Assembly: GCF_009935865.1 (NCBI RefSeq)
Contig: NZ_QWEL01000010.1
Coordinates: forward strand, 48,422-112,421
Source: Odoribacter sp. Z80
Lineage (GTDB): Bacteria > Bacteroidota > Bacteroidia > Bacteroidales > Marinifilaceae
Direction of reading: 5' to 3'
DNA: 64,000 nt
Part shown: in pieces, positions 27,785-37,313 of the stretch
How the letters are laid out: the number at the start of each line of letters is the position of its first letter
Numbering within the stretch: the first letter of the stretch is position 1
Position numbers and translations under genes: made by a program
The notes under the pieces: generated by a model
Databases searched by the model: none
What the model was told of the DNA's origin: nothing
What the model saw: only the letters and a program-made list of their open reading frames with translations

Positions 27785-28885
27785 ATGGGTTTACAATGTG
27801 GTATCGTGGGCCTGCCTAATGTTGGGAAGTCCACGTTGTTTAATTGTTTGAGTAATGCCAAAGCTCAATCGGCCAATTTTCCTTTCTGTACCATTGAGCC
27901 GAATGTAGGAGTGATTACTGTTCCGGATGAACGTTTAAATAGATTGGTGGAATTGGTCAATCCGGCCAATGTGGTGCCGGCCGTTGTGGAAATTGTGGAT
28001 ATTGCCGGTTTGGTGAAAGGAGCCAGCAAGGGCGAAGGATTGGGAAATAAATTTCTTTCCAATATCCGGGAAACGGATGCCATTATTCACGTGTTGCGTT
28101 GTTTTGACGATGATAATATCGTTCATGTGGACGGAAGTGTCGATCCTATCCGGGATAAAGAAATCATAGACACGGAATTGCAATTAAAAGATCTGGAAAC
28201 AGTTGAAAATCGTTTGCAGAAAGAAGAAAAACGGGCGATGACAGGGGGGGATGCTGTAGCAAAACGTTTGGTGGAAGTATTGCATATGTATAAAAATGCC
28301 CTTGAGAAAGGTTTGTCTGCCCGGACAGTAGTATTGGACGAATTACAGCAGGAGTCTGCCAAGGATTTACAGTTGCTTACGGCTAAGCCGGTATTGTATG
28401 TTTGCAATGTGGACGAAGCTTCTGTTGTTCATGGAAATAAATATGTGGAAGCCGTACAGGAGGCTGTGAAGAATGAGAATGCCGAAGTTCTGGTGATTGG
28501 TGCGGCTATTGAGGCTGATATTGCCGAACTGGAAACTTACGAGGAGAAACAAATGTTTTTGGAGGATTTAGGCCTGAAAGAAGCTGGGGTAAACAAATTG
28601 ATCCGCACGGCCTATCATTTGTTGAATTTGCAGACTTATTTTACTGCCGGTCCGAAAGAAGTGCGAGCCTGGACTTTTCGTAAGGGGATGAAAGCTCCCC
28701 AGACTGCCGGAATTATTCATTCTGATTTCGAGAAAGGTTTTATACGGGCTGAAGTAATCAAATATGAAGATTTTATTCACTACGGTTCTGAAACCAAATG
28801 CAAGGAAGCCGGAAAGATGTCGGTTGAGGGAAAAGAATATATTGTGCAGGATGGGGATATGATGAATTTCCGCTTTAACGTATAG
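27785..28885 (+). CDS. ychF: Redox-regulated ATPase YchF (OLA1 homologue)
   Basis: 366 residues from ATG 27785 (MGLQCGIVGLPNVGKST), the conserved start; the 14 residues upstream are a hydrophobic artefact. G1 is GLPNVGKST, G3 is DIAGLVKGA. The G4 position reads NVDE instead of NKxD, the substitution that gives YchF its ATP preference. A C-terminal TGS domain (about 280-364) ends RFNV. It is a cytoplasmic, ribosome-associated protein involved in translation or stress control. Confidence 0.95.
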   Translation: MGLQCGIVGLPNVGKSTLFNCLSNAKAQSANFPFCTIEPNVGVITVPDERLNRLVELVNPANVVPAVVEIVDIAGLVKGASKGEGLGNKFLSNIRETDAIIHVLRCFDDDNIVHVDGSVDPIRDKEIIDTELQLKDLETVENRLQKEEKRAMTGGDAVAKRLVEVLHMYKNALEKGLSARTVVLDELQQESAKDLQLLTAKPVLYVCNVDEASVVHGNKYVEAVQEAVKNENAEVLVIGAAIEADIAELETYEEKQMFLEDLGLKEAGVNKLIRTAYHLLNLQTYFTAGPKEVRAWTFRKGMKAPQTAGIIHSDFEKGFIRAEVIKYEDFIHYGSETKCKEAGKMSVEGKEYIVQDGDMMNFRFNV

Positions 28886-28916
28886 GCTGATACGATCAAC
28901 CGATAAGAATAATATG

Positions 28917-28944
28917 AAGAGGGTGTCCTTACGGGCACCCTCTT
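28917..28944. terminator. Bidirectional terminator between ychF and the LolA-like gene
   Basis: AAGAGGGTGTCC (28917-28928), loop TTAC, GGGCACCCTCTT (28933-28944) with a single G-U pair; it sits between convergent genes. Confidence 0.85.
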
Positions 28945-28954
28945 GCTGTTTCTT

Positions 28955-29593
28955 CTATCTCATATCGATTATCTCCACATCCGGATGCTGGGTTGTATCG
29001 AATTTGAAAAAATCATCCGATGGAGCCGGATTTATGGATTTGATGTTTTTAATGGTAATTATTACATTGTTTCCATCTTTACCAAAAGAAGTCACTTTTT
29101 GAATGGAAGAGGAGGATAGTTTGGCCCATACTCCGATTTTTTCTATATTTTTCTTTTCCTTGGGGTAAAGTTCTATGTAAGCGACATCATTACTTGTGCT
29201 GAGTAGTTTCTGATTGAAGCCTTGATTGTGGATATCGAATAAAGTTGCCGGATTGAGAAAGCCTTCTTCTTCATCGCTGGGAGTTTTGATGTTTACCTCT
29301 TTTACTTCAGGCATATAAGTGTAAATCACTTTACCGTCGTAATAGTTTTCAACATCCATCAGGTCGAGTCTGTACAGATTGCCTTTCATCCATGCTTTTC
29401 CGGAGTGGGTTTCCTGGATGTTTTCTGCTTTGTTTTCCATAGCCAGGGTGAAATCTATTTCTGCAGCCGGATAGGCTTTGAACCTGGCGGCAGCTTTGTC
29501 AAGAACTTCTCTGGCTTTTGGATCGCTCTGTGCCAGAACGCTGAAAGCTATCATAATCCAGAGTAAGGTTGTAAAGTATCGCATAGCATTCAT
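28955..29593 (-). CDS. LolA-like outer-membrane lipoprotein carrier
   Basis: 212 residues with a signal peptide ending VLAQ. The mature part starts with the LolA pattern REVLDKAAARFKAYPAAEIDFTLAM and continues GKAWMKGNLYRLDL. It carries lipoproteins across the periplasm, or is one of the LolA paralogues common in Bacteroidetes. A second ATG (29584, MRYF) gives a more usual 5' leader from the promoter at 29607-29614 and may be the true start. It is divergent from cdaA. Confidence 0.83.
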   Translation of the reverse strand: MNAMRYFTTLLWIMIAFSVLAQSDPKAREVLDKAAARFKAYPAAEIDFTLAMENKAENIQETHSGKAWMKGNLYRLDLMDVENYYDGKVIYTYMPEVKEVNIKTPSDEEEGFLNPATLFDIHNQGFNQKLLSTSNDVAYIELYPKEKKNIEKIGVWAKLSSSSIQKVTSFGKDGNNVIITIKNIKSINPAPSDDFFKFDTTQHPDVEIIDMR

Positions 29594-29606
29594 TTTAAAT
29601 TTAATA

Positions 29607-29614
29607 CAAAGATA
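29607..29614 (-). promoter_or_regulatory. -7 element of the LolA-like gene
   Basis: TATCTTTG on the minus strand, exact TAnnTTTG. Confidence 0.6.
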
Positions 29615-29645
29615 AGGAATGTACTGTATATTCTGAAATTTTATT

Positions 29646-29653
29646 TAGATTTG
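29646..29653 (+). promoter_or_regulatory. -7 element of cdaA
   Basis: TAGATTTG, exact TAnnTTTG; leader of about 70 nt to ATG 29733. Confidence 0.55.
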
Positions 29654-29732
29654 TGGAATAAAATGATTAATCCTCCAAAGGGTAGAATGTAACCTGCTTA
29701 GTTAGAAATTAAAAACATAATTCTGGAATAAT

Positions 29733-30518
29733 ATGTTATTATTCATCAAATTGGGCTTTTTCGACATTCTGGATATTTTGATTGTAGCTTTTATCTTTTA
29801 TCAAATTTATCGTTTGGTGAAAGGGACGGCGGCTATTAATATTTTCGCTGGTATTTTTACTTTTTATGTGGCCTGGTTGCTGGTACGGGCTTTCAATATG
29901 GAACTGATTTCTTCTATTCTGGGGCAGTTTATCGGTATGGGGGTGATTGCTTTGTTGATTGTTTTCCAGCAGGAGGTGCGCCGTTTTTTATTGTTGGTCG
30001 GCAGCCGGTATAATTTGCAGAATATTTTTAATCTGGAAAAATTATTTGCCAAACCGGGAATCCAGGAGAATGTGTCGGATGCTATCGTAGAGGCATGTAC
30101 TAATTTTGCAGCCACGAAAACCGGTGCTTTAATTGTTTTCCAGCAAAATACGGAATTATATACCTATGCTCAGACAGGAGTATTGATAAAAGCTAAAGTG
30201 ACAGATGAACTGATTGAAAATATTTTTTTCAAAAATACCCCTCTTCATGATGGTGCTGTGATTATTAATGACAATAAAATCCTGGCGGCCCGTTGCATTT
30301 TACCTGTATCGGACCGCACGGATATTCCGGGCAGTATGGGGTTGCGTCATCGGGCAGCTTTGGGGTTAAGCTCGGTCAGTGATGCTTATGTCGTGGTGGT
30401 TAGTGAAGAGACTGGTAATATTACTTTTTTTAAGGACGGGAATTATAAAGTAAGGGTGAGTCCTGAAGAGTTGAAAAAATTTCTGGCAAATGATTTTGCC
30501 GGTTTCGTTACGAAATAG
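29733..30518 (+). CDS. cdaA: Membrane diadenylate cyclase CdaA
   Basis: 261 residues. Three N-terminal membrane segments (about 8-80) precede a DAC domain with LHDGAVII (DGA motif) and GLRHRAALG (RHR motif), both needed to condense two ATP into c-di-AMP. Length and order are typical of CdaA/DacA. The usual companions (cdaR, glmM, or folP in Bacteroidetes) are absent; it is flanked by a divergent LolA-like gene and a terminator. No c-di-AMP phosphodiesterase was seen in the window. Confidence 0.93.
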   Translation: MLLFIKLGFFDILDILIVAFIFYQIYRLVKGTAAINIFAGIFTFYVAWLLVRAFNMELISSILGQFIGMGVIALLIVFQQEVRRFLLLVGSRYNLQNIFNLEKLFAKPGIQENVSDAIVEACTNFAATKTGALIVFQQNTELYTYAQTGVLIKAKVTDELIENIFFKNTPLHDGAVIINDNKILAARCILPVSDRTDIPGSMGLRHRAALGLSSVSDAYVVVVSEETGNITFFKDGNYKVRVSPEELKKFLANDFAGFVTK

Positions 30519-30530
30519 GAATGGGAAAAT

Positions 30531-30565
30531 AAAAAGAGCTCCGGCATTTGCCGGAGCTCTTTTTT
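30531..30565. terminator. Bidirectional terminator between cdaA and purC
   Basis: AAAAAGAGCTCCGGCA and TGCCGGAGCTCTTTTT form a nearly continuous 16-bp stem with A-run and T-run at either side. Confidence 0.95.
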
Positions 30566-30574
30566 AGGGATTGG

Positions 30575-31519
30575 TTATAATTTTTTCAGGCAGTCATTTA
30601 CGTTATTTTCAATGCGTTTAAGGATATTTCCGCCTTCTGCTTTTTCAAATTTTTGTCCGGTGATGTGTTCAAAAAGTTCAATATAACGGTCGGTAATGCC
30701 TGCCACGACTTCCGGGGTCATTTCCGGAACCTGTTGTCCGGCTTGTCCCTGGAAACCGTTGTCCATCAACCATTCGCGGACGAATTCCTTAGAGAGTTGT
30801 TTTTGTTTCTCTCCTTTGGTAAATCTTTCTTCATAGCCTTCAGCATAGAAGTAGCGGGAAGAATCGGGCGTGTGGATTTCATCGATCAGGTATATTTTTC
30901 CGTTTTTCTTACCGAATTCGTATTTGGTGTCTACCAGAATCAATCCTTTTTCGGCAGCTATTTCTGTGCCACGCTTAAATAAGGCGTATGTATATTTTTC
31001 CATCTGTTCGTAGTCTTCCCGGCTTACTAAACCTTGAGCGATGATTTCTTCTTTTGAAATATTTTCATCATGTCCTTCATCGGCTTTGGTGGTTGGGGTA
31101 ATGAGTGGAGAATCGAATTTCTGGTTTTCTTTCATGCCTTCGGGCAAGGGCAGGCCGCAGATTGTCCGTTCACCGGCTTTATAAGCCCGCCACGAACTTC
31201 CGGTCAAATAACCGCGGATTACCATTTCCACTTTGAAGGGTTCGCATTTGTGTCCGATGGTGACCATGGGATCCGGGGTAGCAATTTTCCAGTTTGGTAC
31301 TATATCGGAGGTGGCATCCAGAAATTTGGACGCGATTTGATTTAGTACTTGTCCTTTGTAAGGTATTCCTTTGGGCAGGATTACGTCGAAAGCTGAAATA
31401 CGGTCTGATACTACCATGACTAAGTATTCGTCGTTGATGTCGTATACATCGCGTACTTTTCCTTTATATACGCTTTTTTGTCCGGGAAACTGGAAATCTG
31501 TTTTTACGATGGCGTCCAT
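30575..31519 (-). CDS. purC: Phosphoribosylaminoimidazole-succinocarboxamide synthase
   Basis: 314 residues of the longer SAICAR synthase class. Visible landmarks: [11 protein letters not shown] at the ATP-binding start, [29 protein letters not shown], and the [19 protein letters not shown] signature. It catalyses CAIR + Asp + ATP to SAICAR in purine synthesis (cytoplasm). It follows phoH by 30 nt in the same direction and is likely co-transcribed with it. No other pur genes are nearby. Confidence 0.96.
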   Translation of the reverse strand: MDAIVKTDFQFPGQKSVYKGKVRDVYDINDEYLVMVVSDRISAFDVILPKGIPYKGQVLNQIASKFLDATSDIVPNWKIATPDPMVTIGHKCEPFKVEMVIRGYLTGSSWRAYKAGERTICGLPLPEGMKENQKFDSPLITPTTKADEGHDENISKEEIIAQGLVSREDYEQMEKYTYALFKRGTEIAAEKGLILVDTKYEFGKKNGKIYLIDEIHTPDSSRYFYAEGYEERFTKGEKQKQLSKEFVREWLMDNGFQGQAGQQVPEMTPEVVAGITDRYIELFEHITGQKFEKAEGGNILKRIENNVNDCLKKL

Positions 31520-31549
31520 AACTTTAATATTTAATGTTCAATATAATCT

Positions 31550-32503
31550 TTATTTTTCGAAAGTTTCGTCTTCTTTCTGATAGGCTTTGACGATGTCTTT
31601 TACCAGACGGTGGCGTACGATGTCATCTGAGTTAAATTCCACGAAGGCAATGCCTTTAATGTCTTTGAGGATTTTAAAGGCATGAATCAGGCCGGAATCG
31701 TTCCGTCGGGGTAAGTCAATCTGGCTCATATCGCCGGTGATGACGAACTTGGCACTGACTCCCATTCGGGTCAGGAACATTTTCAATTGGTTGCGGGTTG
31801 TGTTCTGGGCTTCATCCAGAATAACGAAGGAATCGTTCAGTGTGCGTCCCCGCATGTAAGCCAGCGGAGCAATCTGGATGATTTCCGATTCCAGATATTC
31901 TTCCAATTTTTTAGGAGGAATCATGTCGGAAAGTGCATCATACAGAGGTTGCAGATAAGGGTCTACTTTTTCCTTCATATCGCCAGGCAGGAATCCCAGG
32001 CTTTCTCCGGCTTCCACTGCCGGGCGGCTGAGTACGATGCGTTTTACCTCCCGGTTGCGGAGTGCTTTTACTGCCAAGGCGATGGCCGTATAGGTTTTCC
32101 CGGAGCCTGCCGGGCCTGTGGCAAAAAGCAGGTCATTGGCACGTGCCAGCTCTATCAAAGTGCGTTGGTTGGTGGTACGTGCCCGGATTGCTTTGCCGGC
32201 ATGACCGAACAAAATAACCGATTCTGCATCTTCCGGGTCTGTTACTTGATTGTCTTCCAGGATGATGCGTTTCAGATTGGCAACGGTCAGCATATTATAA
32301 CGGTGGTAGTGCTCTAACAGGGCATTGATTTTATTGCTGATTACTTCTATGTCGTTTACCTCTCCCTGCAGGATAATTTCATCCCCTCGTGCGGTAATCT
32401 TCAGTTTGGGAAAATATTCTTTGAGGATATTAAATTTAGAGTTGTTCACTCCATAAAAGTCCAGGGGATCAATATTGCCTATACTTATTCTTTTTTCGAT
32501 CAT
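31550..32503 (-). CDS. PhoH-family ATPase (PhoL type)
   Basis: 317 residues from ATG 32503 (MIEKRISIGNIDPLDFYG), the start seen in Bacteroidetes homologues; an upstream in-frame ATG at 32548 adds 15 unlikely residues. A KH-like N-terminal part (about 20-75) is followed by the PhoH P-loop domain with GPAGSGKT and a Walker B VILDEAQNT. These proteins couple ATP hydrolysis to RNA metabolism; in many bacteria phoH sits by ybeY. Here it leads into purC instead. Confidence 0.92.
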   Translation of the reverse strand: MIEKRISIGNIDPLDFYGVNNSKFNILKEYFPKLKITARGDEIILQGEVNDIEVISNKINALLEHYHRYNMLTVANLKRIILEDNQVTDPEDAESVILFGHAGKAIRARTTNQRTLIELARANDLLFATGPAGSGKTYTAIALAVKALRNREVKRIVLSRPAVEAGESLGFLPGDMKEKVDPYLQPLYDALSDMIPPKKLEEYLESEIIQIAPLAYMRGRTLNDSFVILDEAQNTTRNQLKMFLTRMGVSAKFVITGDMSQIDLPRRNDSGLIHAFKILKDIKGIAFVEFNSDDIVRHRLVKDIVKAYQKEDETFEK

Positions 32504-32578
32504 GAAACTTTTAATAAACGCCTTGGTTTTGCATAAAACCTGATTCAATGCTTGACTTTTCGTTTCTCAAATATCAAG

Positions 32579-32586
32579 CAAATGTA
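32579..32586 (-). promoter_or_regulatory. -7 element of phoH-purC
   Basis: TACATTTG on the minus strand, exact TAnnTTTG, about 75 nt before the phoH ATG. Confidence 0.55.
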
Positions 32587-32644
32587 GCGTCTTTTTTAAT
32601 ATTATCAGGTGTAGTAAATCAATTTTTTTGTCAAAAAAATACCT

Positions 32645-32652
32645 TATTTTTG
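32645..32652 (+). promoter_or_regulatory. -7 element of the mazG operon
   Basis: TATTTTTG, exact TAnnTTTG, 96 nt before ATG 32749. The leader is long and contains a short 18-codon frame (from 32670) of unknown significance. Confidence 0.55.
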
Positions 32653-32748
32653 CGGATGAAAATCAGGTGAATGGTGAAAAAGGTATACGGAGGCTGTGGA
32701 ATATTTTGTTGGGAGGCTATGGTTTGAATTTGGCTAAAGCATGTATTC

Positions 32749-33546
32749 ATGGAAAAATTAGAGATTAAAAAAGAAGCATTTGCTGAATTATTGGAGATTA
32801 TTGAGACTTTGCGGTCTGGATGTCCCTGGGACCGGAAACAGACCATGGAAACATTGAGGGCATTGACTATCGAGGAGGTATATGAGTTGGGAGATGCTAT
32901 TCTGGAAAATGATTTGGCAGAAGTGAAGAAGGAATTGGGGGATTTGCTGATGCATATTGTTTTTTATGCCCAGATAGGACAGGAACAACAGGTTTTTGAT
33001 ATTTCGGATGTGTTGCACGGAATCTGTGAGAAATTGAAATACCGTCATCCGCATATTTACGGCGGGGTGAAGGTACAGAATGCTGAGGAGGTAGTCCAGA
33101 ATTGGGAGCAATTGAAATTAAAGGAAAAAGGACGTAAGCATAAAGTTCTTGAGGGGGTCCCTCAGGCTTTACCGGCATTAGTGAAAGCTTACCGCATTCA
33201 GGATAAAGCCAGGGGAGCGGGGTTTGACTGGAAGCAGAAAGAAGAAGTGTGGGAAAAAGTGAAAGAAGAATTGGAAGAGTTTGAAGCGGAAGTTCAAAAG
33301 GCTGATCCCGAAAAAATGGAAGAAGAGTTTGGAGATTTCTTGTTTTCTGTAGTGAATGCTGCCCGTTTATATGGGATAAATCCGGAGAATGCATTGGAAA
33401 AAACGAATCGGAAATTTATCGGAAGGTTTAACTATATTGAAGAAAGTGCTCAGAGAGAAGGAAAGACTTTGCAGGATATGAGTCTGGAAGAGATGGAAAT
33501 GCTTTGGCAGGAAGCTAAGCAGAAGGTTTCAACTTGTCATAAATGA
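32749..33546 (+). CDS. mazG: Nucleoside triphosphate pyrophosphohydrolase MazG
   Basis: 265 residues with two MazG domains. The first has GCPWDRKQTMETL and the metal-binding EExxE...ELGD pattern (TIEEVYELGDAI, KKELGDLLMHI). The second is in the C-terminal half (KEELEEFEAEV, EEEFGDFLFSV). It removes pyrophosphate from non-canonical or excess NTPs in the cytoplasm. First gene of mazG - hypothetical - cvfB, with gaps of 13 and 42 nt. Confidence 0.95.
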   Translation: MEKLEIKKEAFAELLEIIETLRSGCPWDRKQTMETLRALTIEEVYELGDAILENDLAEVKKELGDLLMHIVFYAQIGQEQQVFDISDVLHGICEKLKYRHPHIYGGVKVQNAEEVVQNWEQLKLKEKGRKHKVLEGVPQALPALVKAYRIQDKARGAGFDWKQKEEVWEKVKEELEEFEAEVQKADPEKMEEEFGDFLFSVVNAARLYGINPENALEKTNRKFIGRFNYIEESAQREGKTLQDMSLEEMEMLWQEAKQKVSTCHK

Positions 33547-33559
33547 TGTAGATATAGAC

Positions 33560-33958
33560 ATGAATTTGACGGGAAAATGGAGATATTTTGAAAATTACGG
33601 GAATGGAGTTGCTGAAGGTGAATTGTATCTGAAACAAGAAGGGAAGGAGTTGTCCGGAAGGATTGTTTTTTCCGATCGTTTGAAGGGGGAAGTTCCTTAT
33701 ATGATTCAGGAGTTTCTGACCGGAATACAGGAGGAAAAGAAGGTTAAACTGGAAGCTACCGGTTTTGATGTGATCCATGCTGATTTTCCGGTGAGTTACG
33801 AGTTGGACTATTGGTTCGGGCTGTTGGTGGATGAGACGACGATTCGTGGAGTGAGCCGGGATGAACAGGGGATAGAGGGCTACTTTGTTTTTGAAAAGTT
33901 GCAAGATGATGTGAGTTTAAAGTTTGTAAATGAAATTCCGGACAGAAGTAAGAGGTGA
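33560..33958 (+). CDS. Hypothetical 132-residue beta-rich protein
   Basis: 132 residues, no signal peptide or membrane span. Starts MNLTGKWRYFENYGNG and continues with alternating beta-strand-like segments (EGELYLKQEGKELSGRIVFSD), reminiscent of small beta-barrel/lipocalin-like proteins that begin 'L.G.W.Y'. It has a neighbour-like codon pattern and lies 13 nt after mazG, so it is a real operon member. I do not recognise the family. Confidence 0.65.
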   Translation: MNLTGKWRYFENYGNGVAEGELYLKQEGKELSGRIVFSDRLKGEVPYMIQEFLTGIQEEKKVKLEATGFDVIHADFPVSYELDYWFGLLVDETTIRGVSRDEQGIEGYFVFEKLQDDVSLKFVNEIPDRSKR

Positions 33959-34000
33959 TGGCCTGTTTTTGTCTGATTGGAAACAGAAATATAGAAATAC

Positions 34001-34840
34001 ATGGTAGAAATAGGTAAGTATAATACACTGACTGTTGTAAAGATAGTTGATTTCGGAGTTTATCTGGACGGGGGTGAACGAGGTGAGATTCTGATGCCCA
34101 AAGAATATGTACCGACCAATTGTAGTCCGGACGATGAAGTAGAGGTATTCGTTTATTTCGACTCTGAAGACCGGATTGTGGCTACGACGGAAATACCGGC
34201 CATACAGGTGGGGGAATTTGCTTTTCTGAAAGTGGTGGCGGTCAGTAAGGTGGGTGCTTTTTTGGGATGGGGATTGCGGAAGGATTTATTTGTGCCTTTT
34301 CGGGAACAGCGTGACCCTATGGTGGAAGGAAAATCCTATTTGGTGTATGCTTATGTGGATAAGGCATCTGACCGGATTGTTGCTTCGACAAAGATTGAGA
34401 AATTTTTGGATCAGGTATTTCCGGATTATGAACCGGGAGAAGAAGTAGAGGTTTTGATTGCCCGTAAGACCGATTTAGGATATGCTGTCATTGTCAATCA
34501 TGCTCATTGGGGGTTGGTGTATGACAATGAGATATTTCGGCCTCTTAAGATCGGGCAGAAGATGAGAGGTTATATCAAGACAGTGCGTGAAGATGAAAAA
34601 ATAGATGTTTCTCTGCAACCCGCGGGATATGGAAAAATTGAAGGATTGGCGGGGATGATTTTGGAGAAGCTGAAAGATTATGGCGGAGTATTGGACCTTT
34701 CTGATAAAAGTGAGCCGGCAGAGATATACCGTGTTTTCGGTTGTAGTAAAAAGAATTATAAGAAAGCTTTGGGGACCTTGTTGAAACAGGGGATTATCGA
34801 AATTAAAGATACGGAAGTTTGCTTAAAACCTGAAGACTAA
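34001..34840 (+). CDS. cvfB: S1-like RNA-binding protein of the CvfB/YitL family
   Basis: 279 residues. Repeated S1-like domains: GKYNTLTVVKIVDFGVYLDGG (first, about 5-65), then AFLKVVAVSKVGAFLGWGL with KDLFVPFREQ (second, about 72-140), a third about 145-210, and a C-terminal winged-helix (about 215-275, IYRVFGCSKKNYKKALGTLL). That domain order is diagnostic of CvfB. It binds RNA and affects expression of virulence or stress genes in Gram-positives; its role here is inferred. Confidence 0.88.
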   Translation: MVEIGKYNTLTVVKIVDFGVYLDGGERGEILMPKEYVPTNCSPDDEVEVFVYFDSEDRIVATTEIPAIQVGEFAFLKVVAVSKVGAFLGWGLRKDLFVPFREQRDPMVEGKSYLVYAYVDKASDRIVASTKIEKFLDQVFPDYEPGEEVEVLIARKTDLGYAVIVNHAHWGLVYDNEIFRPLKIGQKMRGYIKTVREDEKIDVSLQPAGYGKIEGLAGMILEKLKDYGGVLDLSDKSEPAEIYRVFGCSKKNYKKALGTLLKQGIIEIKDTEVCLKPED

Positions 34841-34921
34841 CATGTTTTAAGAGTTCGTCTTATGCGGTTTTATGTTCTGTCTGGGCTTCTGTAATGATGG
34901 TTCCGGAGAACCGGTCAAGAA

Positions 34922-35926
34922 TCAGTCAATCAATTCTAAATCCATCACAGGGGATGCCGGTGAAGCGGTATTTTCTTTCTTTTCTTCTTCGGGTTTGATT
35001 TCCGGAAGTTGCTCCAATTCGTAATCAAAAGCTGTAATTTCCGGGTAATCCAACTTCCCGATAAGGGATAAGATATCTTCTTGGGTTTCTTCTGTCGGCT
35101 GTTCGTTTGTTTCTTCCGTTACCGTGGAGGCGGTTTCAGATATGATTTCTTGTTCGTCAGTTTCCTTTTCTGGAAGGTCCGGTTCCTGGATAGCAGGAAC
35201 AGTCTCTTCGACGGGAAGAATTGAGGTCCCCTCTTCACAGTTACATCCGGCGAAATCAGATTTTTCAAATAATTCTCCGTTCTCACAACAGAGAACCCGA
35301 CCCGGGTATTTTTCTATGAGGTCATATTGATGGGTGGCAATAATAATCGTTTTGCCTGTATTGCAGATTTCTTTTAACAGCTCTACCAATTTATAAGAGG
35401 TTGCGGGGTCGATATTTCCGGTTGGTTCGTCTGCCAGAATCAAAGGGGGAGCGTTCAAGAGTGCCCGTGCGAGGACGATGCGTTGTTGTTCTCCTCCGGA
35501 AAGTTGGTGAGGCATTTTATCTTGTTTCTCTGACATGCCTACTTTTTCCAATACGTTTTCGATTCTTTCTTTGATGGCTTTTTTGTTTTTCCATCCGGTA
35601 GCCCGGAGTACAAATTCCAGATTATCGTATACACTTCTGTCAATCAATAGTTTAAAATCCTGGAATACAATTCCGCATTTTCTACGGAGTAATGGTATTT
35701 GTGATTTTTTGATTTTTTTTAATTGAAAACCAGCCACCTCCGCAGTTCCGTATTCTAAAGGCAATTCGGCGTATAAGGTTTTTAAGAACGAACTTTTTCC
35801 GCTACCGACTTTACCGATAAGATATATGAATTCCCCGCTTTGAATTTCAATGTTGACATTTTTGAGTATGGTATTTGCTTGTTGGCGGATTACTCCTCCT
35901 GTCATTTTAATAATGCTATCAGCCAT
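34922..35926 (-). CDS. ftsE: FtsE-like cell-division ABC ATPase with acidic C-terminal tail
   Basis: 334 residues against about 220-235 for FtsE. The ABC core (about 1-220) has Walker [10 protein letters not shown]-loop IVFQDFKLL (the FtsE signature), LSGGEQQR and Walker [10 protein letters not shown]. After residue about 222 comes a low-complexity, Glu/Thr/Pro-rich tail of roughly 110 residues with no stop or frame change and no recognisable domain. FtsX is not adjacent. It is the last gene of gamma-CA - rpe - ftsE, starting 10 nt after the rpe stop. With FtsX it would control septal peptidoglycan hydrolases at the inner membrane. Confidence 0.85.
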   Translation of the reverse strand: MADSIIKMTGGVIRQQANTILKNVNIEIQSGEFIYLIGKVGSGKSSFLKTLYAELPLEYGTAEVAGFQLKKIKKSQIPLLRRKCGIVFQDFKLLIDRSVYDNLEFVLRATGWKNKKAIKERIENVLEKVGMSEKQDKMPHQLSGGEQQRIVLARALLNAPPLILADEPTGNIDPATSYKLVELLKEICNTGKTIIIATHQYDLIEKYPGRVLCCENGELFEKSDFAGCNCEEGTSILPVEETVPAIQEPDLPEKETDEQEIISETASTVTEETNEQPTEETQEDILSLIGKLDYPEITAFDYELEQLPEIKPEEEKKENTASPASPVMDLELID

Positions 35927-35936
35927 AGTTTATTTC

Positions 35937-36596
35937 TTACTCGGTTTTCAATTCTTTCAACATTCGGATGGTGTCTGCCGGATGTGGAGATTTAAAGACA
36001 AAACTGCCGGCAACCAGGGCGTCTGCACCTGCGTTTATCAGTTCTTGACCGGTTTGGGTATTTACTCCTCCGTCTACTTCTATTAAAGTTTTACTTTGGG
36101 TTGCCTGTATTAATTTTTTTAATTTTCTGATTTTTTCCAAGGAATGTGGAATAAAAGACTGACCACCGAATCCCGGATTAACACTCATGATCAGGACCAC
36201 GTCAATATCTTGGATGATATCTTCTAATGAATGAACCGGGGTATGCGGATTCAGGGCCACTCCGGCTTTCATTCCGCAGGATTTTATTTGTTGCAGAGTG
36301 CGGTGTAAATGAGTGGAGGCTTCCAGGTGAACGGTCAGAATATCGGCTCCTGCCTGTCGGAAGGCTTCAATATAACGCTCCGGCTGGACAATCATTAAAT
36401 GTACGTCCAGAGGTTTGCAGGCAATCTTCTTTATTTGTTCTACAATCGGCAAACCATAGGAGATGTTGGGAACGAATACACCGTCCATAATATCCAAATG
36501 AAACCAATCTGCTGCACTTTTATTGACCATTTCCACATCTTTGCCCAGATTCAAAAAATCTGCGGAAAGTAGTGAAGGAGAAACAATAACACTCAT
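35937..36596 (-). CDS. rpe: Ribulose-phosphate 3-epimerase
   Basis: 219 residues, a TIM barrel. Landmarks: SPSLLSADFLNLG at the start, FHLDIMDGVFVPNISYG (metal and phosphate sites), DVHLMI, VLIMSVNPGFGGQSF, IEVDGGVN. It interconverts ribulose-5-P and xylulose-5-P in the pentose phosphate pathway. Middle gene of a three-gene minus-strand unit, with a 34-nt gap upstream. Confidence 0.96.
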   Translation of the reverse strand: MSVIVSPSLLSADFLNLGKDVEMVNKSAADWFHLDIMDGVFVPNISYGLPIVEQIKKIACKPLDVHLMIVQPERYIEAFRQAGADILTVHLEASTHLHRTLQQIKSCGMKAGVALNPHTPVHSLEDIIQDIDVVLIMSVNPGFGGQSFIPHSLEKIRKLKKLIQATQSKTLIEVDGGVNTQTGQELINAGADALVAGSFVFKSPHPADTIRMLKELKTE

Positions 36597-36630
36597 TTTT
36601 GTGTATTTAAGTTATGATATTCAATTTAGC

Positions 36631-37155
36631 TTATTCTTCACTTTGTTTATACCAGCTTGCGTACATGGAATAAGCATTTACGATTCTTTCCACTTCTCCT
36701 TTTAATAATTCCTCTCCCATTTGTTTGATTTTTTTTGCGGGAATACCGCCATACACCCATCCGGATTCGACAACAGTACCTTTGGTCACTACGCTGCCGG
36801 CGGCTATGATGGTGTTGCTTTCTATGACGGCATTATCCAGAACTATGGCTCCCATACCGATCAACACATTGTCGTGGATGGTACAGCCGTGAACAACGGC
36901 GTTATGGGCTATTGAAACGTGGTTGCCGATGTGAGTGGGGGATTTTTGATAAGTGGCGTGAATGACGGCATTGTCCTGAATATTGACTTGGTTACCTATC
37001 CGGATGGAATGCACGTCTCCCCGGAGTACGGCCCCGAACCAGATGCTGCAATCATCTCCCATTTCTACATCACCGATAATAACGGCATTGTCCGCTAAAA
37101 AACAATTTTTTCCAAATTGAGGAACATGCCCGTTTAGTTTTTTGATTATAGCCAT
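36631..37155 (-). CDS. Gamma-carbonic-anhydrase-like hexapeptide-repeat protein
   Basis: 174 residues of left-handed beta-helix hexapeptide repeats (for example NAVIIGDVEMGDDCSIWFG). The three zinc-ligand histidine positions of the YrdA/PaaY/CamH class are present, in VIHATYQ and IAHNAVVHG. It could be a carbonic anhydrase or a structural homologue. It starts the rpe-ftsE unit. Confidence 0.88.
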   Translation of the reverse strand: MAIIKKLNGHVPQFGKNCFLADNAVIIGDVEMGDDCSIWFGAVLRGDVHSIRIGNQVNIQDNAVIHATYQKSPTHIGNHVSIAHNAVVHGCTIHDNVLIGMGAIVLDNAVIESNTIIAAGSVVTKGTVVESGWVYGGIPAKKIKQMGEELLKGEVERIVNAYSMYASWYKQSEE

Positions 37156-37313
37156 ATTGAGAATCTTTTCTTATCAGGCTTCGAAGTTACAAAATAAGCT
37201 TTAAAAGGCAATTGGAATGGGAGAGCTAATTTTTAATTTTTAATAGAAAGTATAACAGGATGGATATTTTTTAAGAAGAAAGGTCATGCTCTTTGCCAGA
37301 TTTACGCCTCCTG

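Noticed and set aside
31787..32317. 176-codon plus-strand frame opposite phoH
   Set aside because: Lies wholly within the conserved PhoH ATPase region; no start signal or homology pattern.
32670..32726. 18-codon frame in the mazG leader as a leader peptide
   Set aside because: No SD, no regulatory codon run and no overlapping hairpin; cannot be supported.
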